The position numbers were made by a program, and so were the translations under genes. The notes under the pieces are model-generated. The model saw only the letters and a program-made list of their open reading frames with translations, was not told the origin of the DNA and made no database searches. This document shows positions 34,601-44,263 of a DNA stretch of 64,000 nucleotides, piece after piece (positions within the stretch are counted from its first letter, which is position 1; each line of letters starts with the position of its first letter). Origin of the DNA: an uncultured Eubacteriales bacterium (GTDB lineage Bacteria; Bacillota; Clostridia; Oscillospirales; Acutalibacteraceae); NCBI GenBank assembly GCA_949422855.1, contig CASPLG010000007.1, forward strand, positions 1 to 64,000, read 5' to 3'.

Positions 34601-35033
34601 TTTTAATTTTCTCCTTTACACTTATAGAAATTTCATTAATTGACGTGACATCAGCGTTCATATCCATGTAATACAGGACATTTATTTCTGCGGACGACTC
34701 TTTAAGGTCGCAATTTATAAATCTTGTATATACACCCATAGTTATTGGTCCGAATTCAGTTTCGTACCGGCAGTAATGTCGTTTGTTTCTCTCCAGCGTC
34801 AACCGAGACTTAAGGGGTCCTGTGTTACTGATAATAATTAAGTTAGGGCTTTGAACTTTGATAATCGATAAGAGAGTTTTATTCTCTTGTGGAGAATCTT
34901 TATAATCTTCATATACTACATAGCATTTACCATTTTTTCTAACATATGACCCGACGGTTGTAAGCTCGATAGTGTCTTTTTCGGAATCAATTATTTGGTT
35001 ATTGCGTATAGATATAATACTGTTTTTTTCCAT
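34572..35033 (-). CDS. DUF1934 family beta-barrel protein
   Basis: 153 aa, lipocalin-like DUF1934 (YwiB type), role unknown; commonly next to argS in Firmicutes, as here. Signature end GPITMGVYTRFINCDLKES..INVLYYMDMNA. ATG 35033 preferred, 6 bp after GGAG. Confidence 0.85.
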   Translation of the reverse strand: MEKNSIISIRNNQIIDSEKDTIELTTVGSYVRKNGKCYVVYEDYKDSPQENKTLLSIIKVQSPNLIIISNTGPLKSRLTLERNKRHYCRYETEFGPITMGVYTRFINCDLKESSAEINVLYYMDMNADVTSINEISISVKEKIKNVKCVNNVD

Positions 35034-35035
35034 TT

Positions 35036-35851
35036 TCAACTCCATGAATCTATGTTTACTACATGTGTATTTTCACTTACATCTTTTTTCAAAAAATCGT
35101 TAGCTGTTTCCAAGAACCTATGTTTATCATTGCTTACGAAAAGCCTGCATTCTCCGGGGGATTTTTTTTCAGATAAAAGCCGTCTGTCACGCAGCTGACC
35201 AAAGATGAATTTTGCAGACTCTTTGCCGGAGTCAATCAGATAGATTTTTTCTCCCAGAACCATTTGTATGATATCCTTGATTATGGAATAGTGCGTACAA
35301 CCCAAGACCAGCGTATCAATATTTAGATTTTTGAAGGGAGATAAATACTTTTCAGCATATTTAAGTATCAAATTTCTATCAGACAGGACGAATCCCGATT
35401 CGATGAGCGGAGCAAACATGGGACATGCTTGTTGATAGACGGTGGCACCAGGCATTAATGAAAGGATTTTATTTTTGTATGCGCCGCTCTTTATTGTGGC
35501 GGGGGTAGCTATAACACCTATACGTTTATTTTGGGTTTTGCTCAGTGCAGCGGTACACGCAGAAGTTAAAACTCCGATAATCGGGATATCAAATTGTAAA
35601 TCGGAAAATTCCACAACTGAACTTATTGTTCCGCAAGCAGCAAGAGCAAATTTTATATTGTGCTGTTTTAAAAAAGACAAAATTTGAATAGTATATTTAG
35701 TTATGATTTCTCTGTTTTTATCTCCGTAAGGGGCACGGCGAGTATCTCCAAAATACACAATATCCTCATTAGGCATCATCTTGACAATTTCTTTCACAGC
35801 AGTAAGCCCACCTAATCCGGAGTCAAATATCCCAATGGGTTTATCCTGCAT
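35036..35851 (-). CDS. murI: Glutamate racemase
   Basis: 271 aa. Makes D-glutamate for peptidoglycan. IGIFDSGLGGLTAVKEI, FGDTRRAPYG, catalytic Cys in AACGTISS and second Cys in LGCTHYS. Followed almost directly by DUF1934, preceded by ddl (34 bp): a cell-wall precursor operon. Confidence 0.95.
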   Translation of the reverse strand: MQDKPIGIFDSGLGGLTAVKEIVKMMPNEDIVYFGDTRRAPYGDKNREIITKYTIQILSFLKQHNIKFALAACGTISSVVEFSDLQFDIPIIGVLTSACTAALSKTQNKRIGVIATPATIKSGAYKNKILSLMPGATVYQQACPMFAPLIESGFVLSDRNLILKYAEKYLSPFKNLNIDTLVLGCTHYSIIKDIIQMVLGEKIYLIDSGKESAKFIFGQLRDRRLLSEKKSPGECRLFVSNDKHRFLETANDFLKKDVSENTHVVNIDSWS

Positions 35852-35885
35852 TTTGACTATCCTCCGTATTTAAGATTTTTAATTT

Positions 35886-36953
35886 TTACTTTTTCATTGC
35901 CAAATCGATAAGTCTGTCTATCAGTTCCGGAAAGCTTATTCCGATATGCTCCATAAGTTTAGGATACATGCTTATTGAAGTAAACCCGGGGAAGGTGTTA
36001 ATTTCGTTCAAGAATACTTCGTTTGTTTTCTTGTCGACGAGGAAATCCACACGTGACAGACCTTTGCACCCCATTATTTTATATGCTTTTGTGGCTATGG
36101 ACTGAACCTCTTTAGATGTCTGCTCAGAGATTTTTGCGGGTATATACAGTTCAGATGTGTTATTTATATATTTTGAGTTATAGTCGTAAAATACATCGCT
36201 TGTAACAATCTCACCGGTTATGGATGCAATAGGGTCATCATTACCCAGAACCGCACACTCAACTTCGTGGCCTTCAATTGCCTCTTCGACAATAATTTTT
36301 TCATCCTCATTCTTGGCAATTTCGATTGCAGCGACTAATTCATCTTTATTATGTGCCTTGCTTATGCCGACGGATGAACCGGAATTTGCGGGTTTTACGA
36401 ACATAGGGTACTGAGATATTTTAGATTCAATCTCTTTGATAATAGAGTCCTTATTTTTCCGGAAATCGCAGTATCTGAACCAGAAGAACCTTGGTTTTTT
36501 AATATTATTATCGGTAAGCATGGTGCAAGTTATTACTTTATCCATACAGGCAGCCGATGAACAAGTATCGCACCCGACAAAAGGCACACCGGCGAGCTGT
36601 AAAAGACCTTGCATTGTACCGTCCTCACCATTTCTTCCATGAAATACGGGTATAACAACGTCTATGTTAACGGTGCTGCACATATTTTCGTCAATCAAGA
36701 GCAATCCTTTAAATGAAGGATCAGGTGGAATAATTGCCTTTTTGTTGTTAGGATTTTCTTCCCACGACCCGTCGGAAATATTTTTAATATCTCCGTCATA
36801 GAGGAACCATTGACCTTGTTTATTTATCCCGAGAAGGAATAAATTATATTTTTCCTTAGAGACATTTTCTATTATGGAGACTGCAGACAATCTGGAGACA
36901 TTATGCTCAGACGACTTGCCCCCGAATAGAATGGCTAAATTAATTTTTGGCAT
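35886..36953 (-). CDS. ddl: D-alanine--D-alanine ligase
   Basis: 355 aa, ATP-grasp. LFGGKSSEHNVSRLSA, FHGRNGEDGTMQGLLQ, KPANSGSSVGISKA, and the omega loop FYDYNSKYIN with the tyrosine that marks D-Ala-D-Ala rather than D-Ala-D-Lac ligases. End EVFLNEINTFPGFTSISMYPKL. AGGAGTGA ribosome site. Confidence 0.95.
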   Translation of the reverse strand: MPKINLAILFGGKSSEHNVSRLSAVSIIENVSKEKYNLFLLGINKQGQWFLYDGDIKNISDGSWEENPNNKKAIIPPDPSFKGLLLIDENMCSTVNIDVVIPVFHGRNGEDGTMQGLLQLAGVPFVGCDTCSSAACMDKVITCTMLTDNNIKKPRFFWFRYCDFRKNKDSIIKEIESKISQYPMFVKPANSGSSVGISKAHNKDELVAAIEIAKNEDEKIIVEEAIEGHEVECAVLGNDDPIASITGEIVTSDVFYDYNSKYINNTSELYIPAKISEQTSKEVQSIATKAYKIMGCKGLSRVDFLVDKKTNEVFLNEINTFPGFTSISMYPKLMEHIGISFPELIDRLIDLAMKK

Positions 36954-37069
36954 TTTTGGTCACTCCTACTCACATTAATTCATAATATAAATTGATAGGG
37001 ATAATAATATACTATGTTAGCATAAATCATTAATAACCGCTACTAGCTAAAAAGTGTATATAATATAGT

Positions 37070-37098
37070 ATATTAACACAGCATAGTAATAGGTTCAA
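37070..37098 (-). promoter_or_regulatory. Promoter of ddl operon
   Basis: Minus strand TTGAAC, 17 bp, TAATAT, 117 bp before ddl. Divergent from the promoter at 37142. Confidence 0.5.
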
Positions 37099-37141
37099 TA
37101 ATAAAAATGTAAAATTTTATCGTTTTTAATCAATATTACTA

Positions 37142-37170
37142 TTGACAATACAAAATATTACAATTATAAT
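37142..37170 (+). promoter_or_regulatory. Consensus sigma-A promoter
   Basis: TTGACA, exactly 17 bp, TATAAT; 61 bp before the acidic/basic 134-aa gene. Confidence 0.85.
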
Positions 37171-37230
37171 ATCATTTGTATCTGGATTGATACGGATATC
37201 TGCTGTAAGCGGATAGGAGGGAAACAGAAA

Positions 37231-37635
37231 ATGGAAGATAATAATACGTCTGACCTGATAATTGAAACTTCCGGCGATGAAGATAACAAGATTTCCGGTG
37301 ACGATGCCTCTATTACAGATGATAGTCAAGCAGGAGCTTCTAGTGCGAACCCCGCAGGGGCGTACACTAAAAGCAATCGTGTTGATAGAGCGTATGGCAG
37401 CGGAGGAAATAAGTCGGCTGAGTCCGGTGAACAGAAGGATGGCTTTGACAAGAACAGAGATTTTCAAAATAAGCTTAGGAGATTTAAGATAAGCAGTTCC
37501 GGTAAGCTTGCTGAATATAGAAAAAGAGAAGCGTATGATTCCCCTTCGGTTAAGCGTAAGAAGAAGTCCAAGGAAGCTAGGCGAAGAAACAGTAAGAAGC
37601 GCAGTTTTAGCTACGGAAGAAGAAATGGATTTTAG
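37231..37635 (+). CDS. Orphan polyampholyte protein, 134 aa
   Basis: Not recognised. Low complexity: residues 1-70 acidic and Ser/Asn/Gly-rich, residues 80-134 very basic ([19 protein letters not shown], ending SYGRRNGF). AGGAGGGA site and a perfect promoter imply strong expression. Such tails often bind nucleic acid or ribosomes, but that is a guess. Lies before yqeG-ireB. Confidence 0.75.
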   Translation: MEDNNTSDLIIETSGDEDNKISGDDASITDDSQAGASSANPAGAYTKSNRVDRAYGSGGNKSAESGEQKDGFDKNRDFQNKLRRFKISSSGKLAEYRKREAYDSPSVKRKKKSKEARRRNSKKRSFSYGRRNGF

Positions 37636-37723
37636 CCGATAACTTACTTAAGCAAAGGACGGATAGAAGGGTATAGTATCTGTCTTTTTGTGTTTGATAC
37701 AGATATTTAGTTGAGGTAGTGAG

Positions 37724-38212
37724 ATGTTTTTTTATCCTGATTTGATGGTCGATAAAATAACCAATATAAATGGTGGGATATTGAGTGGACTTGGCGTGAA
37801 GAATATTCTTTTGGATATAGATGATACGATTTCTCCCAACGATGGGACCGCCATATCAAGTGATACTTTGAATTGGGTGGGGATGCTTAAGGAAAAGTCG
37901 TATAAGATAGCCTTGATTTCTAACAATTCAGAGGACAGAGCGGAGTATTTTGCCAAAATACTGGGCACACCGTATGTATATAAAGCGATGAAGCCACTTC
38001 CTTTTGGGATAAATAAGTGCATGAGACTAATATCAGCGAAAAGAGACAATACGGTTCTTATTGGGGATCAGATTTTCACCGATGTTGTGGGGGCGAGGTT
38101 GTGCAAAATAAAATCGATACTTGTGGAGCCTTTAAACAAAGAGGGCGGGTTTTTTCTGAAGTTCAAACGCTTATTAGAGGGGCGCATAAGGTGCAGTTGC
38201 AGACAGAGATGA
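37724..38212 (+). CDS. yqeG: YqeG family HAD-IIIA phosphatase
   Basis: 162 aa. HAD motif I NILLDIDDTISP, motif II LISNNSED, motif III/IV KPLPFGINKCM and LIGDQIFTDVVGARL. Substrate unknown in the family. GAGGT ribosome site. Confidence 0.9.
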   Translation: MFFYPDLMVDKITNINGGILSGLGVKNILLDIDDTISPNDGTAISSDTLNWVGMLKEKSYKIALISNNSEDRAEYFAKILGTPYVYKAMKPLPFGINKCMRLISAKRDNTVLIGDQIFTDVVGARLCKIKSILVEPLNKEGGFFLKFKRLLEGRIRCSCRQR

Positions 38213-38302
38213 GTCTTTAGGGAGGACTCACTTCAGATTCATTCTTGAAATTATGGTAATTATAATGTATCATTATGTTCAGGATCTATGGAGGTGCTTT
38301 TG

Positions 38303-38548
38303 ATGGATGACAAAACGATGCTTTTTCCCATAGGAAATGACAAGGAGTCTAACCTGAGACGAGTTTTATTTGGTGTTTACCAGGCTTTGGCGGAGAAGGG
38401 ATATAATCCTATTAGCCAGATAGTTGGATATTTGCTCTCCGGTGACCCTACGTATATAACTAATTATAAAAACGCAAGGACAGATATGGCGAAAATCGAT
38501 AGAGACGAATTACTTCAGACTCTGATAAAGTTTTATCTGAGCAACTAA
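38303..38548 (+). CDS. ireB: IreB family regulatory phosphoprotein
   Basis: 81 aa (UPF0297/YrzL). [53 protein letters not shown] is the conserved family sequence. In enterococci IreB is phosphorylated by the kinase IreK and affects cephalosporin tolerance. ATG 38303, 8 bp after GGAGG. Confidence 0.93.
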   Translation: MDDKTMLFPIGNDKESNLRRVLFGVYQALAEKGYNPISQIVGYLLSGDPTYITNYKNARTDMAKIDRDELLQTLIKFYLSN

Positions 38549-38551
38549 AAT

Positions 38552-38618
38552 AGCGTTGGGGCTTTTGACAAGGCGTCCCAGCGCCGGTGTGCGTTTTTGT
38601 AAAATTTTGCAATACACC
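38552..38618. terminator. Stem-loops between convergent genes
   Basis: GCGTTGGG/CCCAGCGC and CGGTGT/ACACCG hairpins lie in tandem with a T run (CTTTTT) on the plus side near 38626. Probably ends the yqeG-ireB unit; may serve both directions. Confidence 0.5.
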
Positions 38619-38652
38619 GTAGAGTCTTTTTAAAGGTCGCCACAGTATACGC

Positions 38653-39882
38653 CTAGCTCCCCTTGACGGCTTTTGATATGAGTTCCGGCAGCTTTTCCTC
38701 ATACTCCTTGCAGAAGTAGTTATAAAAGATTTGCTTGTGATCTTCTAGAAATTTTGGAACCCTATTTAAGGTTTCCGTGGCATGTTTGTTGTCAAACTCT
38801 GATTGCTTGGACAAAACTTTGCCGAACTTTTTGAATTCACCGGAGAGCTTATCAACGACAGGAAAATACAGTTTTTCGCAGGCGTACCTTGACAGTCTCG
38901 GTGCAAGCTTTTGTTTTATAGTATTTTTATCTTTTGACGAGATAGGGTCTCTTGCATTCTCAAACGGTATTTTGCCGTTTGAAATCTCACTGCAAATTGA
39001 ACGAACCTCTGCTTGACGAACTTTTTCGGAATTTTTGCTATAAAAGGCATCCCCGATATCGTGGAAGTTAATTTTTGATAGTGCAGTCTGAAATCGCGTA
39101 GCCTCAGCCATCTGTTGCAAATCTTCTGAATCGTCAATATCTTGCATAGTGGCTTGGCATAAAAACGCTAAAACATCTACGGGATGATCCGGCGGTGAAT
39201 CCAAAACACCTTTGAGATGGGTAAATAGGGCATTTGCTTCTCCACTTTTTATTTCCTCATCCTTCCCATATAAGTTTGAAAGCATCTGAATTATTTCACC
39301 TTCATAATCATAATCAGGACTATCGCAAAGGACAGTAGAGAAATTCTTCTTACTATTCTCCAAAAACTTTGGAACTCTGTCTAATGTTGCTATGGCCTCT
39401 TTGTTTGCAAACTTAGAGATATGCCCCAAACTTTTACGCAAAGGTTTGCTCTGCTTAGATAAGACCTTACTGAAGCCTTTGAATGCGGCAGACAATTTAT
39501 CAAATATAGGGAAATAGAATGTTTTGCAGTCATAATTTACAAGCCTCGGTGTAATCTTTGATATAGTCCTTTTATCTTTTTCGGTGGGCTGGCTCGGGTT
39601 TTCAAGCAATGGCGCAATATCATCAATAATCTTACGTAGGACAGCCAAACGAACTTGACGAGCTTGCGGGCTGTCAGGATATCTTACGGCTTGTTTCAAA
39701 GAGCCTACAAATTTCATAGTCTCACTTCTTTTTTTCTCTTCATCGTACCCTGCGTTTTCAATGTCGTCCATGGTTGCTCTGACTACAAGAGCGGGAATCT
39801 CTGGAGGCACCTTATTTGCTGATGTATCCAAAACTTTCTTGAGCTGAGTAAACTGTGCATGTGCTTCTTTTCTCTTGGCCAT
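38653..39882 (-). CDS. Orphan protein with a duplicated ~190-aa domain
   Basis: 409 aa, not recognised. Start after AAGGAGG. Two tandem diverged copies: about residues 10-190 and 215-400. Matched landmarks are ATMDDIEN/ATMQDIDD, RQVRLAVLRKIIDDI/RQAEVRSICSEIS, LVNYDCKTFYFPIFDKL/LSRYACEKLYFPVVDKL, KVLSKQS in both, and ATLDRVPKFLENSKK/ETLNRVPKFLEDHKQ. All-helical, soluble, no signal peptide or catalytic motif. Flanked by core genes (ireB, feoB); resembles the other orphan genes in being monocistronic. Confidence 0.82.
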   Translation of the reverse strand: MAKRKEAHAQFTQLKKVLDTSANKVPPEIPALVVRATMDDIENAGYDEEKKRSETMKFVGSLKQAVRYPDSPQARQVRLAVLRKIIDDIAPLLENPSQPTEKDKRTISKITPRLVNYDCKTFYFPIFDKLSAAFKGFSKVLSKQSKPLRKSLGHISKFANKEAIATLDRVPKFLENSKKNFSTVLCDSPDYDYEGEIIQMLSNLYGKDEEIKSGEANALFTHLKGVLDSPPDHPVDVLAFLCQATMQDIDDSEDLQQMAEATRFQTALSKINFHDIGDAFYSKNSEKVRQAEVRSICSEISNGKIPFENARDPISSKDKNTIKQKLAPRLSRYACEKLYFPVVDKLSGEFKKFGKVLSKQSEFDNKHATETLNRVPKFLEDHKQIFYNYFCKEYEEKLPELISKAVKGS

Positions 39883-40073
39883 AATTGCACCTCCTTTTTG
39901 TTTTTATATAAATTGACTAACAAAACAAAACAGCCAATATGTAAAGTATAACATATATCGGCTAAATTTGTTAATGTTTTTATTACAATTAACCATATTC
40001 AAGCTGAGATATTTTCGCTAACCTCCGTATAAAGCCTAGATACTGAGGGCTGCGGGATTCATATGTAGAAAGG

Positions 40074-42230
40074 TCATATTGATAATATTAATTTCCCGAT
40101 TTGGCACACGATAAAACATATAAATATACCTATAACGGTGGGGATTAATATTGATAAAGCGGTCCATTTAAAACTGCCGGTTTCTTTTCGTATTGTCCAG
40201 CAGGTTGTGCCGCACGGAAAGTGTATTAATGAAAATAACATAGTACAAATAGCGGTTATAGGTGTCCATCCGTTTGCGACCAGCAGACTATGAAGCTCTG
40301 TCAGGCTTTCGAGCTCCAGTATACTTCCGGTGTTCATATAACTCATTATTATTATGGGTATTACTATTTCATTCGCAGGGAAGCCCAATATAAATGCCAG
40401 AAGTATTACACCATCGAGCCCTATTAGTCGAGCGAACGGATCTAGAAATGCCGAACAATGGGTTAATATACTGGTGTTATTTATGTAGACATTCGCCATA
40501 ATCCAGATAACCATACCTGCCGGGGCTGCTACAGCGGCAGCTCTTGCCAGTACGAATACAGTTCTGTCTAGGACCGAACGAATAAGTACCTTTCCGACCT
40601 GTGGAGCTCTATAAGGCGGAAGCTCTAATATAAATGATGAGGGTATACCTTTTAAAAAGGTTTTGGATAAGAATGAAGAAACCAGAAAAGTTAGAGCTAC
40701 TCCCAGCAGTATAACAAGCGTAAGTATCAAAGACGAGATAAACGACCGAAAAGGTGAGGATATATATCCTGCAAAAAACATTGTTATTATGGCTATTAAT
40801 GTTGGAAATCTTCCGTTACAAGGAACAAAATTATTTGTAAGGATGGCAATTAAGCGTTCTCTGGGGGACTGTATTATTCTGCATCCGATCACACCGCAGG
40901 CATTGCAGCCGAAGCCCATGCACATAGTCAGAGCCTGTTTTCCGTGAGCACCGGCTTTTTTAAAGAAATTATCTAGATTAAAAGCTATTCTGGGTAGATA
41001 TCCGACGTCCTCGAGCAGTGTGAAGAGCGGAAAGAATATAGCCATAGGGGGCAGCATTACCGATACTACCCAAGCGAGGGTTCTGTACACGCCCATAACC
41101 AGCATATTACCTATCCAGTTTGACAGTGGGGCGCAGGCAAAAAATTGGGTTAATTTATCCTGAAAGGAGAACAGTCCAGCGGCGATGAGTTCGGACGGGT
41201 AATTTGCACCGGTTATGGTGAGCCAAAATATGCCCATTAACATGAGAATCATTATAGGAACACCTGTAATTTTAGACGTCAATATTTTGTCTATTAGCCT
41301 ATCCGTTTTGTTATATTGTTTATTTTGGAGTTTCACACATTGCTTATAAATTCTATCTGATTTATGTATAATTTCCGAGACAATTTTATCACTAATATAA
41401 TTTTTATCCGCGACATTTTGAAATATTCTTTCACGTTCTTCACTGATGACTGTTTCTAAGCGGTGGGAATTAACATCGTTTATGTTTAGATACTCATTGG
41501 CCTTTCTGATGAGTTTGTCATCTTCGTCGAGCATTCTGAGACTTAGCCATCTGGGGTCCATTAAATTCGAGACTTTGTCATTATTGTTGATGTATTTTTG
41601 TATTTTGTCTACGGAGCTCTCAATCAAATCACCGTAATCTGTTTTTATATTGAAGGTTTTGGTATTACCCCTGCACATTTTGTCGACTTCATTCATTAAG
41701 GATTCTAAACCTTGACCTTTTCGGGCATTGGTTGCGACTGTGGGGACGCCGAGCTGAAGGGACAATTCATCCAAATCGATATGGATCTTTTTTTTACGGG
41801 CTTCATCTATTAAATTGACGCAAACCACTACATTTCTGGTAACTTCAAGTATTTGCAAAGTTAGGTTAAGGCTGCGCTGTAAGCATGAGGCATCTACAAC
41901 GGTAATTATGGCGTCAGCTTCCCCGAAGCAGATAAAATCCCTAGCTATTTCCTCCTCGACGGAGTTTGCCATCAGAGAATACGTCCCGGGGATGTCAACG
42001 AGACGAAAGGTTTTGTTATTATAGAAGAACTTTCCCTGAGCATTGGCGACAGTTTTGCCGGGCCAGTTACCGGTATGCTGTCTGAGACCGGTTAGACTGT
42101 TAAATACGGTACTTTTACCGACATTAGGATTTCCGGCTATGGCAATTATGATATCATTAGGGTTTTGGTTTTTGATAAGGGCTGTTTCAGACACAACGGC
42201 TTTACCGGTAGATTGATTAGTAAGTCCCAT
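40074..42230 (-). CDS. feoB: Ferrous iron transporter FeoB
   Basis: 718 aa. N-terminal G domain (GNPNVGKST about residue 34, DIPGTYSLMANSVEEEIARD, NLIDEA), a helical insert, then two Gate domains with about nine membrane spans (GFGCNACGVIG, FVPCNGRFPTL, PANEIVIP). Imports Fe2+. Downstream of feoA by 30 bp. Confidence 0.95.
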   Translation of the reverse strand: MGLTNQSTGKAVVSETALIKNQNPNDIIIAIAGNPNVGKSTVFNSLTGLRQHTGNWPGKTVANAQGKFFYNNKTFRLVDIPGTYSLMANSVEEEIARDFICFGEADAIITVVDASCLQRSLNLTLQILEVTRNVVVCVNLIDEARKKKIHIDLDELSLQLGVPTVATNARKGQGLESLMNEVDKMCRGNTKTFNIKTDYGDLIESSVDKIQKYINNNDKVSNLMDPRWLSLRMLDEDDKLIRKANEYLNINDVNSHRLETVISEERERIFQNVADKNYISDKIVSEIIHKSDRIYKQCVKLQNKQYNKTDRLIDKILTSKITGVPIMILMLMGIFWLTITGANYPSELIAAGLFSFQDKLTQFFACAPLSNWIGNMLVMGVYRTLAWVVSVMLPPMAIFFPLFTLLEDVGYLPRIAFNLDNFFKKAGAHGKQALTMCMGFGCNACGVIGCRIIQSPRERLIAILTNNFVPCNGRFPTLIAIITMFFAGYISSPFRSFISSLILTLVILLGVALTFLVSSFLSKTFLKGIPSSFILELPPYRAPQVGKVLIRSVLDRTVFVLARAAAVAAPAGMVIWIMANVYINNTSILTHCSAFLDPFARLIGLDGVILLAFILGFPANEIVIPIIIMSYMNTGSILELESLTELHSLLVANGWTPITAICTMLFSLIHFPCGTTCWTIRKETGSFKWTALSILIPTVIGIFICFIVCQIGKLILSI

Positions 42231-42260
42231 AGGTTATACCAACTCCAATATAAAAGACTA

Positions 42261-42506
42261 TTAGTTTAAAACCTTGACAACTATTTTATTAGAATCATCA
42301 TCTCTTAGTGCAATGACAGTGCCGCGTATAAGGTAGCAGATAGGGGAACCGGAGGGACTTTTACCAAGTACTTCTATTTTGGTTCCCGGGACAATCCCTA
42401 AATCGAGCAGCCGTCTTCTGTCGCTGTCTCGTGCCAATAACGAACAGACTACACATTTTGCACTCACTTTAACTTTATCGAGGGATATAATTGAGCAGTA
42501 CATCAC
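42261..42506 (-). CDS. feoA: Ferrous iron transport protein FeoA
   Basis: 81 aa, SH3-like. RRRLLDLGIVPGTKIEVLGKSPSGSPICYLIRGTVIALR is the FeoA pattern. Start GTG 42506 or ATG 42503 after GGAG. First gene of feoAB. Confidence 0.9.
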   Translation of the reverse strand: MMYCSIISLDKVKVSAKCVVCSLLARDSDRRRLLDLGIVPGTKIEVLGKSPSGSPICYLIRGTVIALRDDDSNKIVVKVLN

Positions 42507-42863
42507 AAAGTAACTCCAAACTTAAAAATATCGAATCTTCTTTTGGATATATTATGACCGGCGGGGACACAGGCCGGGAATTTTAATTAAATTTTAAGTT
42601 AATTTGACAGAGAGGTCCATTGAGCCAATTATTTTGAATTTTTTATAATTCTGCCCCATTTTACGGGAGACTGTGTTGACAATTACATTATCCCTACCAC
42701 GAAGGCAGGGACTGTATACGAGCAGCACCTTCTTATGACACGCCATGCACGTCCACGTATCGCACAAGCGCTCATAGACATCGCCGTTAAAGAAAGTGCT
42801 GATGCTATTTTGCTAAGGCTATTACGGCTATATTGGTAAGGGTGATGATTAGCAGTAGCTTAG
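42507..42863. other. Gap holding a GC-rich coding-like fragment
   Basis: About 42676-42840 (plus) is richer in GC than its surroundings and stays open for some 55 codons (..[30 protein letters not shown]) without a credible ribosome site. A relic or part of an RNA; not called as a gene. No other feature is seen in the gap. Confidence 0.3.
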
Positions 42864-43823
42864 TTAAAACTCATTTTTTACATCTCTTAGGAATAAATTT
42901 TCCATAGTTTTGCTTATATTCAGATTTCCTTCTATAAGAGATTTAACGGTACTGCATATTGGCAAATCTACTTTATATTGCTTGCTTAGGAGGGTGAGAG
43001 CTTTAGATGTAGATGCTCCTTCGGCGAGCTTGCCGTAATTTTCCTTTGTGATTAAGGACTTACCGAATTGCAGATTATTACTGTGCTGAGAAAATAATGT
43101 AGCTTGGTAATCTCCTAGGTGACAGAGCCCATAGGCAGAAATTTCATTTCCACCCATTGCTTTTATTATCTGCGATATCTCTCTGGCCCCCCTGGACATA
43201 AGGGCACCTTTAAGCGGTTCTAGCCCAAGTCCTTCCAAGGCACCGGCAGCTATACCCATAACATTTTTTGCAGCGGCACCGATTTCATTTCCAATTAAGT
43301 CAGTACCATAATAAAATCGAATTAAATTGCTTGTAAACTGGTGTACAAGTAAACTTTTGACATTGGTATCTTTTGAATCAATCACCATACAGTTTGGTAT
43401 ACCTTGAACCAGACTCTGAACATGTCCGGGACCGACCCAAACAGTAACCTTGGTGCTTGACGGGACGTATTCTTCGACCACCTCAGACAGTCTTTTGCCG
43501 GTGTTTTCTTCAATTCCTTTCATACAAAGCACTATTATTTTATTTGCAGGGTTGAGAGCGGAAATTTCACTGATAAACTCTCGCAAATTCTGGCAGCTAA
43601 TTGATATTACAATAGTACTTGATTTATTCAAGCACATTTCCAAGTCAGATGTAAGTGAGACTGTTTTGCTGAGGGATAGATAAGCATTTTTTCCATTTAA
43701 TATAAGCTCCTCTAAATTTTTAGAATTTTCCCGTCCGAAAAGGATGACCTTATGACCTATTCTATCCAGATACCACGCAATAAAAGTGCCCCATCTTCCG
43801 CAGCCAAGCACAGATATATTCAT
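42864..43823 (-). CDS. gpsA: NAD(P)H-dependent glycerol-3-phosphate dehydrogenase
   Basis: 319 aa. Rossmann motif LGCGRWGTFIAWYL, substrate-binding GPGHVQ, catalytic Lys in GAAAKNVMGIAAG, and EGASTSKAL. Makes sn-glycerol-3-phosphate for phospholipids. Monocistronic. Confidence 0.93.
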   Translation of the reverse strand: MNISVLGCGRWGTFIAWYLDRIGHKVILFGRENSKNLEELILNGKNAYLSLSKTVSLTSDLEMCLNKSSTIVISISCQNLREFISEISALNPANKIIVLCMKGIEENTGKRLSEVVEEYVPSSTKVTVWVGPGHVQSLVQGIPNCMVIDSKDTNVKSLLVHQFTSNLIRFYYGTDLIGNEIGAAAKNVMGIAAGALEGLGLEPLKGALMSRGAREISQIIKAMGGNEISAYGLCHLGDYQATLFSQHSNNLQFGKSLITKENYGKLAEGASTSKALTLLSKQYKVDLPICSTVKSLIEGNLNISKTMENLFLRDVKNEF

Positions 43824-43903
43824 GTTGTCCTCCGATAAATTTAAATATGCTTTTATTATTGCACATTTGCGGATAAATTTGAATACACCAAAGATAATTT
43901 TTA

Positions 43904-44263
43904 TTAGTTACTTTTTTTAAATATCTGTGTTAGCCCGATGATGAAAAGCAGTCCTGCGAATAATTTGCTTAAAACAGATGAATTTATAGAGGATGACATA
44001 TAAAATCCAATAATTGCTCCGGGGATTCCTGTTAAAATTGCGGGGAGAAGGGTCTGCCACATGATTAATTTTTTGTACGAATAGGTAAAGACTGCTACAA
44101 GTGCCGTACAAATAAAAAATATTAAGTTTATGCCCTGGGCCTGCATCTGATCTGTGTCAGAAAATAGAGTCAAATATATTATCAGTATCCCTCCGCCGCC
44201 GAGCCCCATAGCACCCAGGGCACCTGAAAAGAATCCCGCTGCCACAGAAACTATGTTATTCAT
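43904..44263 (-). CDS. TSUP half-protein (TauE/SafE), second partner
   Basis: 119 aa, four membrane segments; contains GFFSGALGAMGLGGGGILII, one copy of the TSUP repeat. Full-length TSUP exporters (about 250 aa) carry two such repeats; here the second is a separate gene overlapping the first by 4 bp. The two probably form a heterodimer. Substrate (sulfite/sulfonate-type anion) unknown. Confidence 0.85.
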   Translation of the reverse strand: MNNIVSVAAGFFSGALGAMGLGGGGILIIYLTLFSDTDQMQAQGINLIFFICTALVAVFTYSYKKLIMWQTLLPAILTGIPGAIIGFYMSSSINSSVLSKLFAGLLFIIGLTQIFKKSN

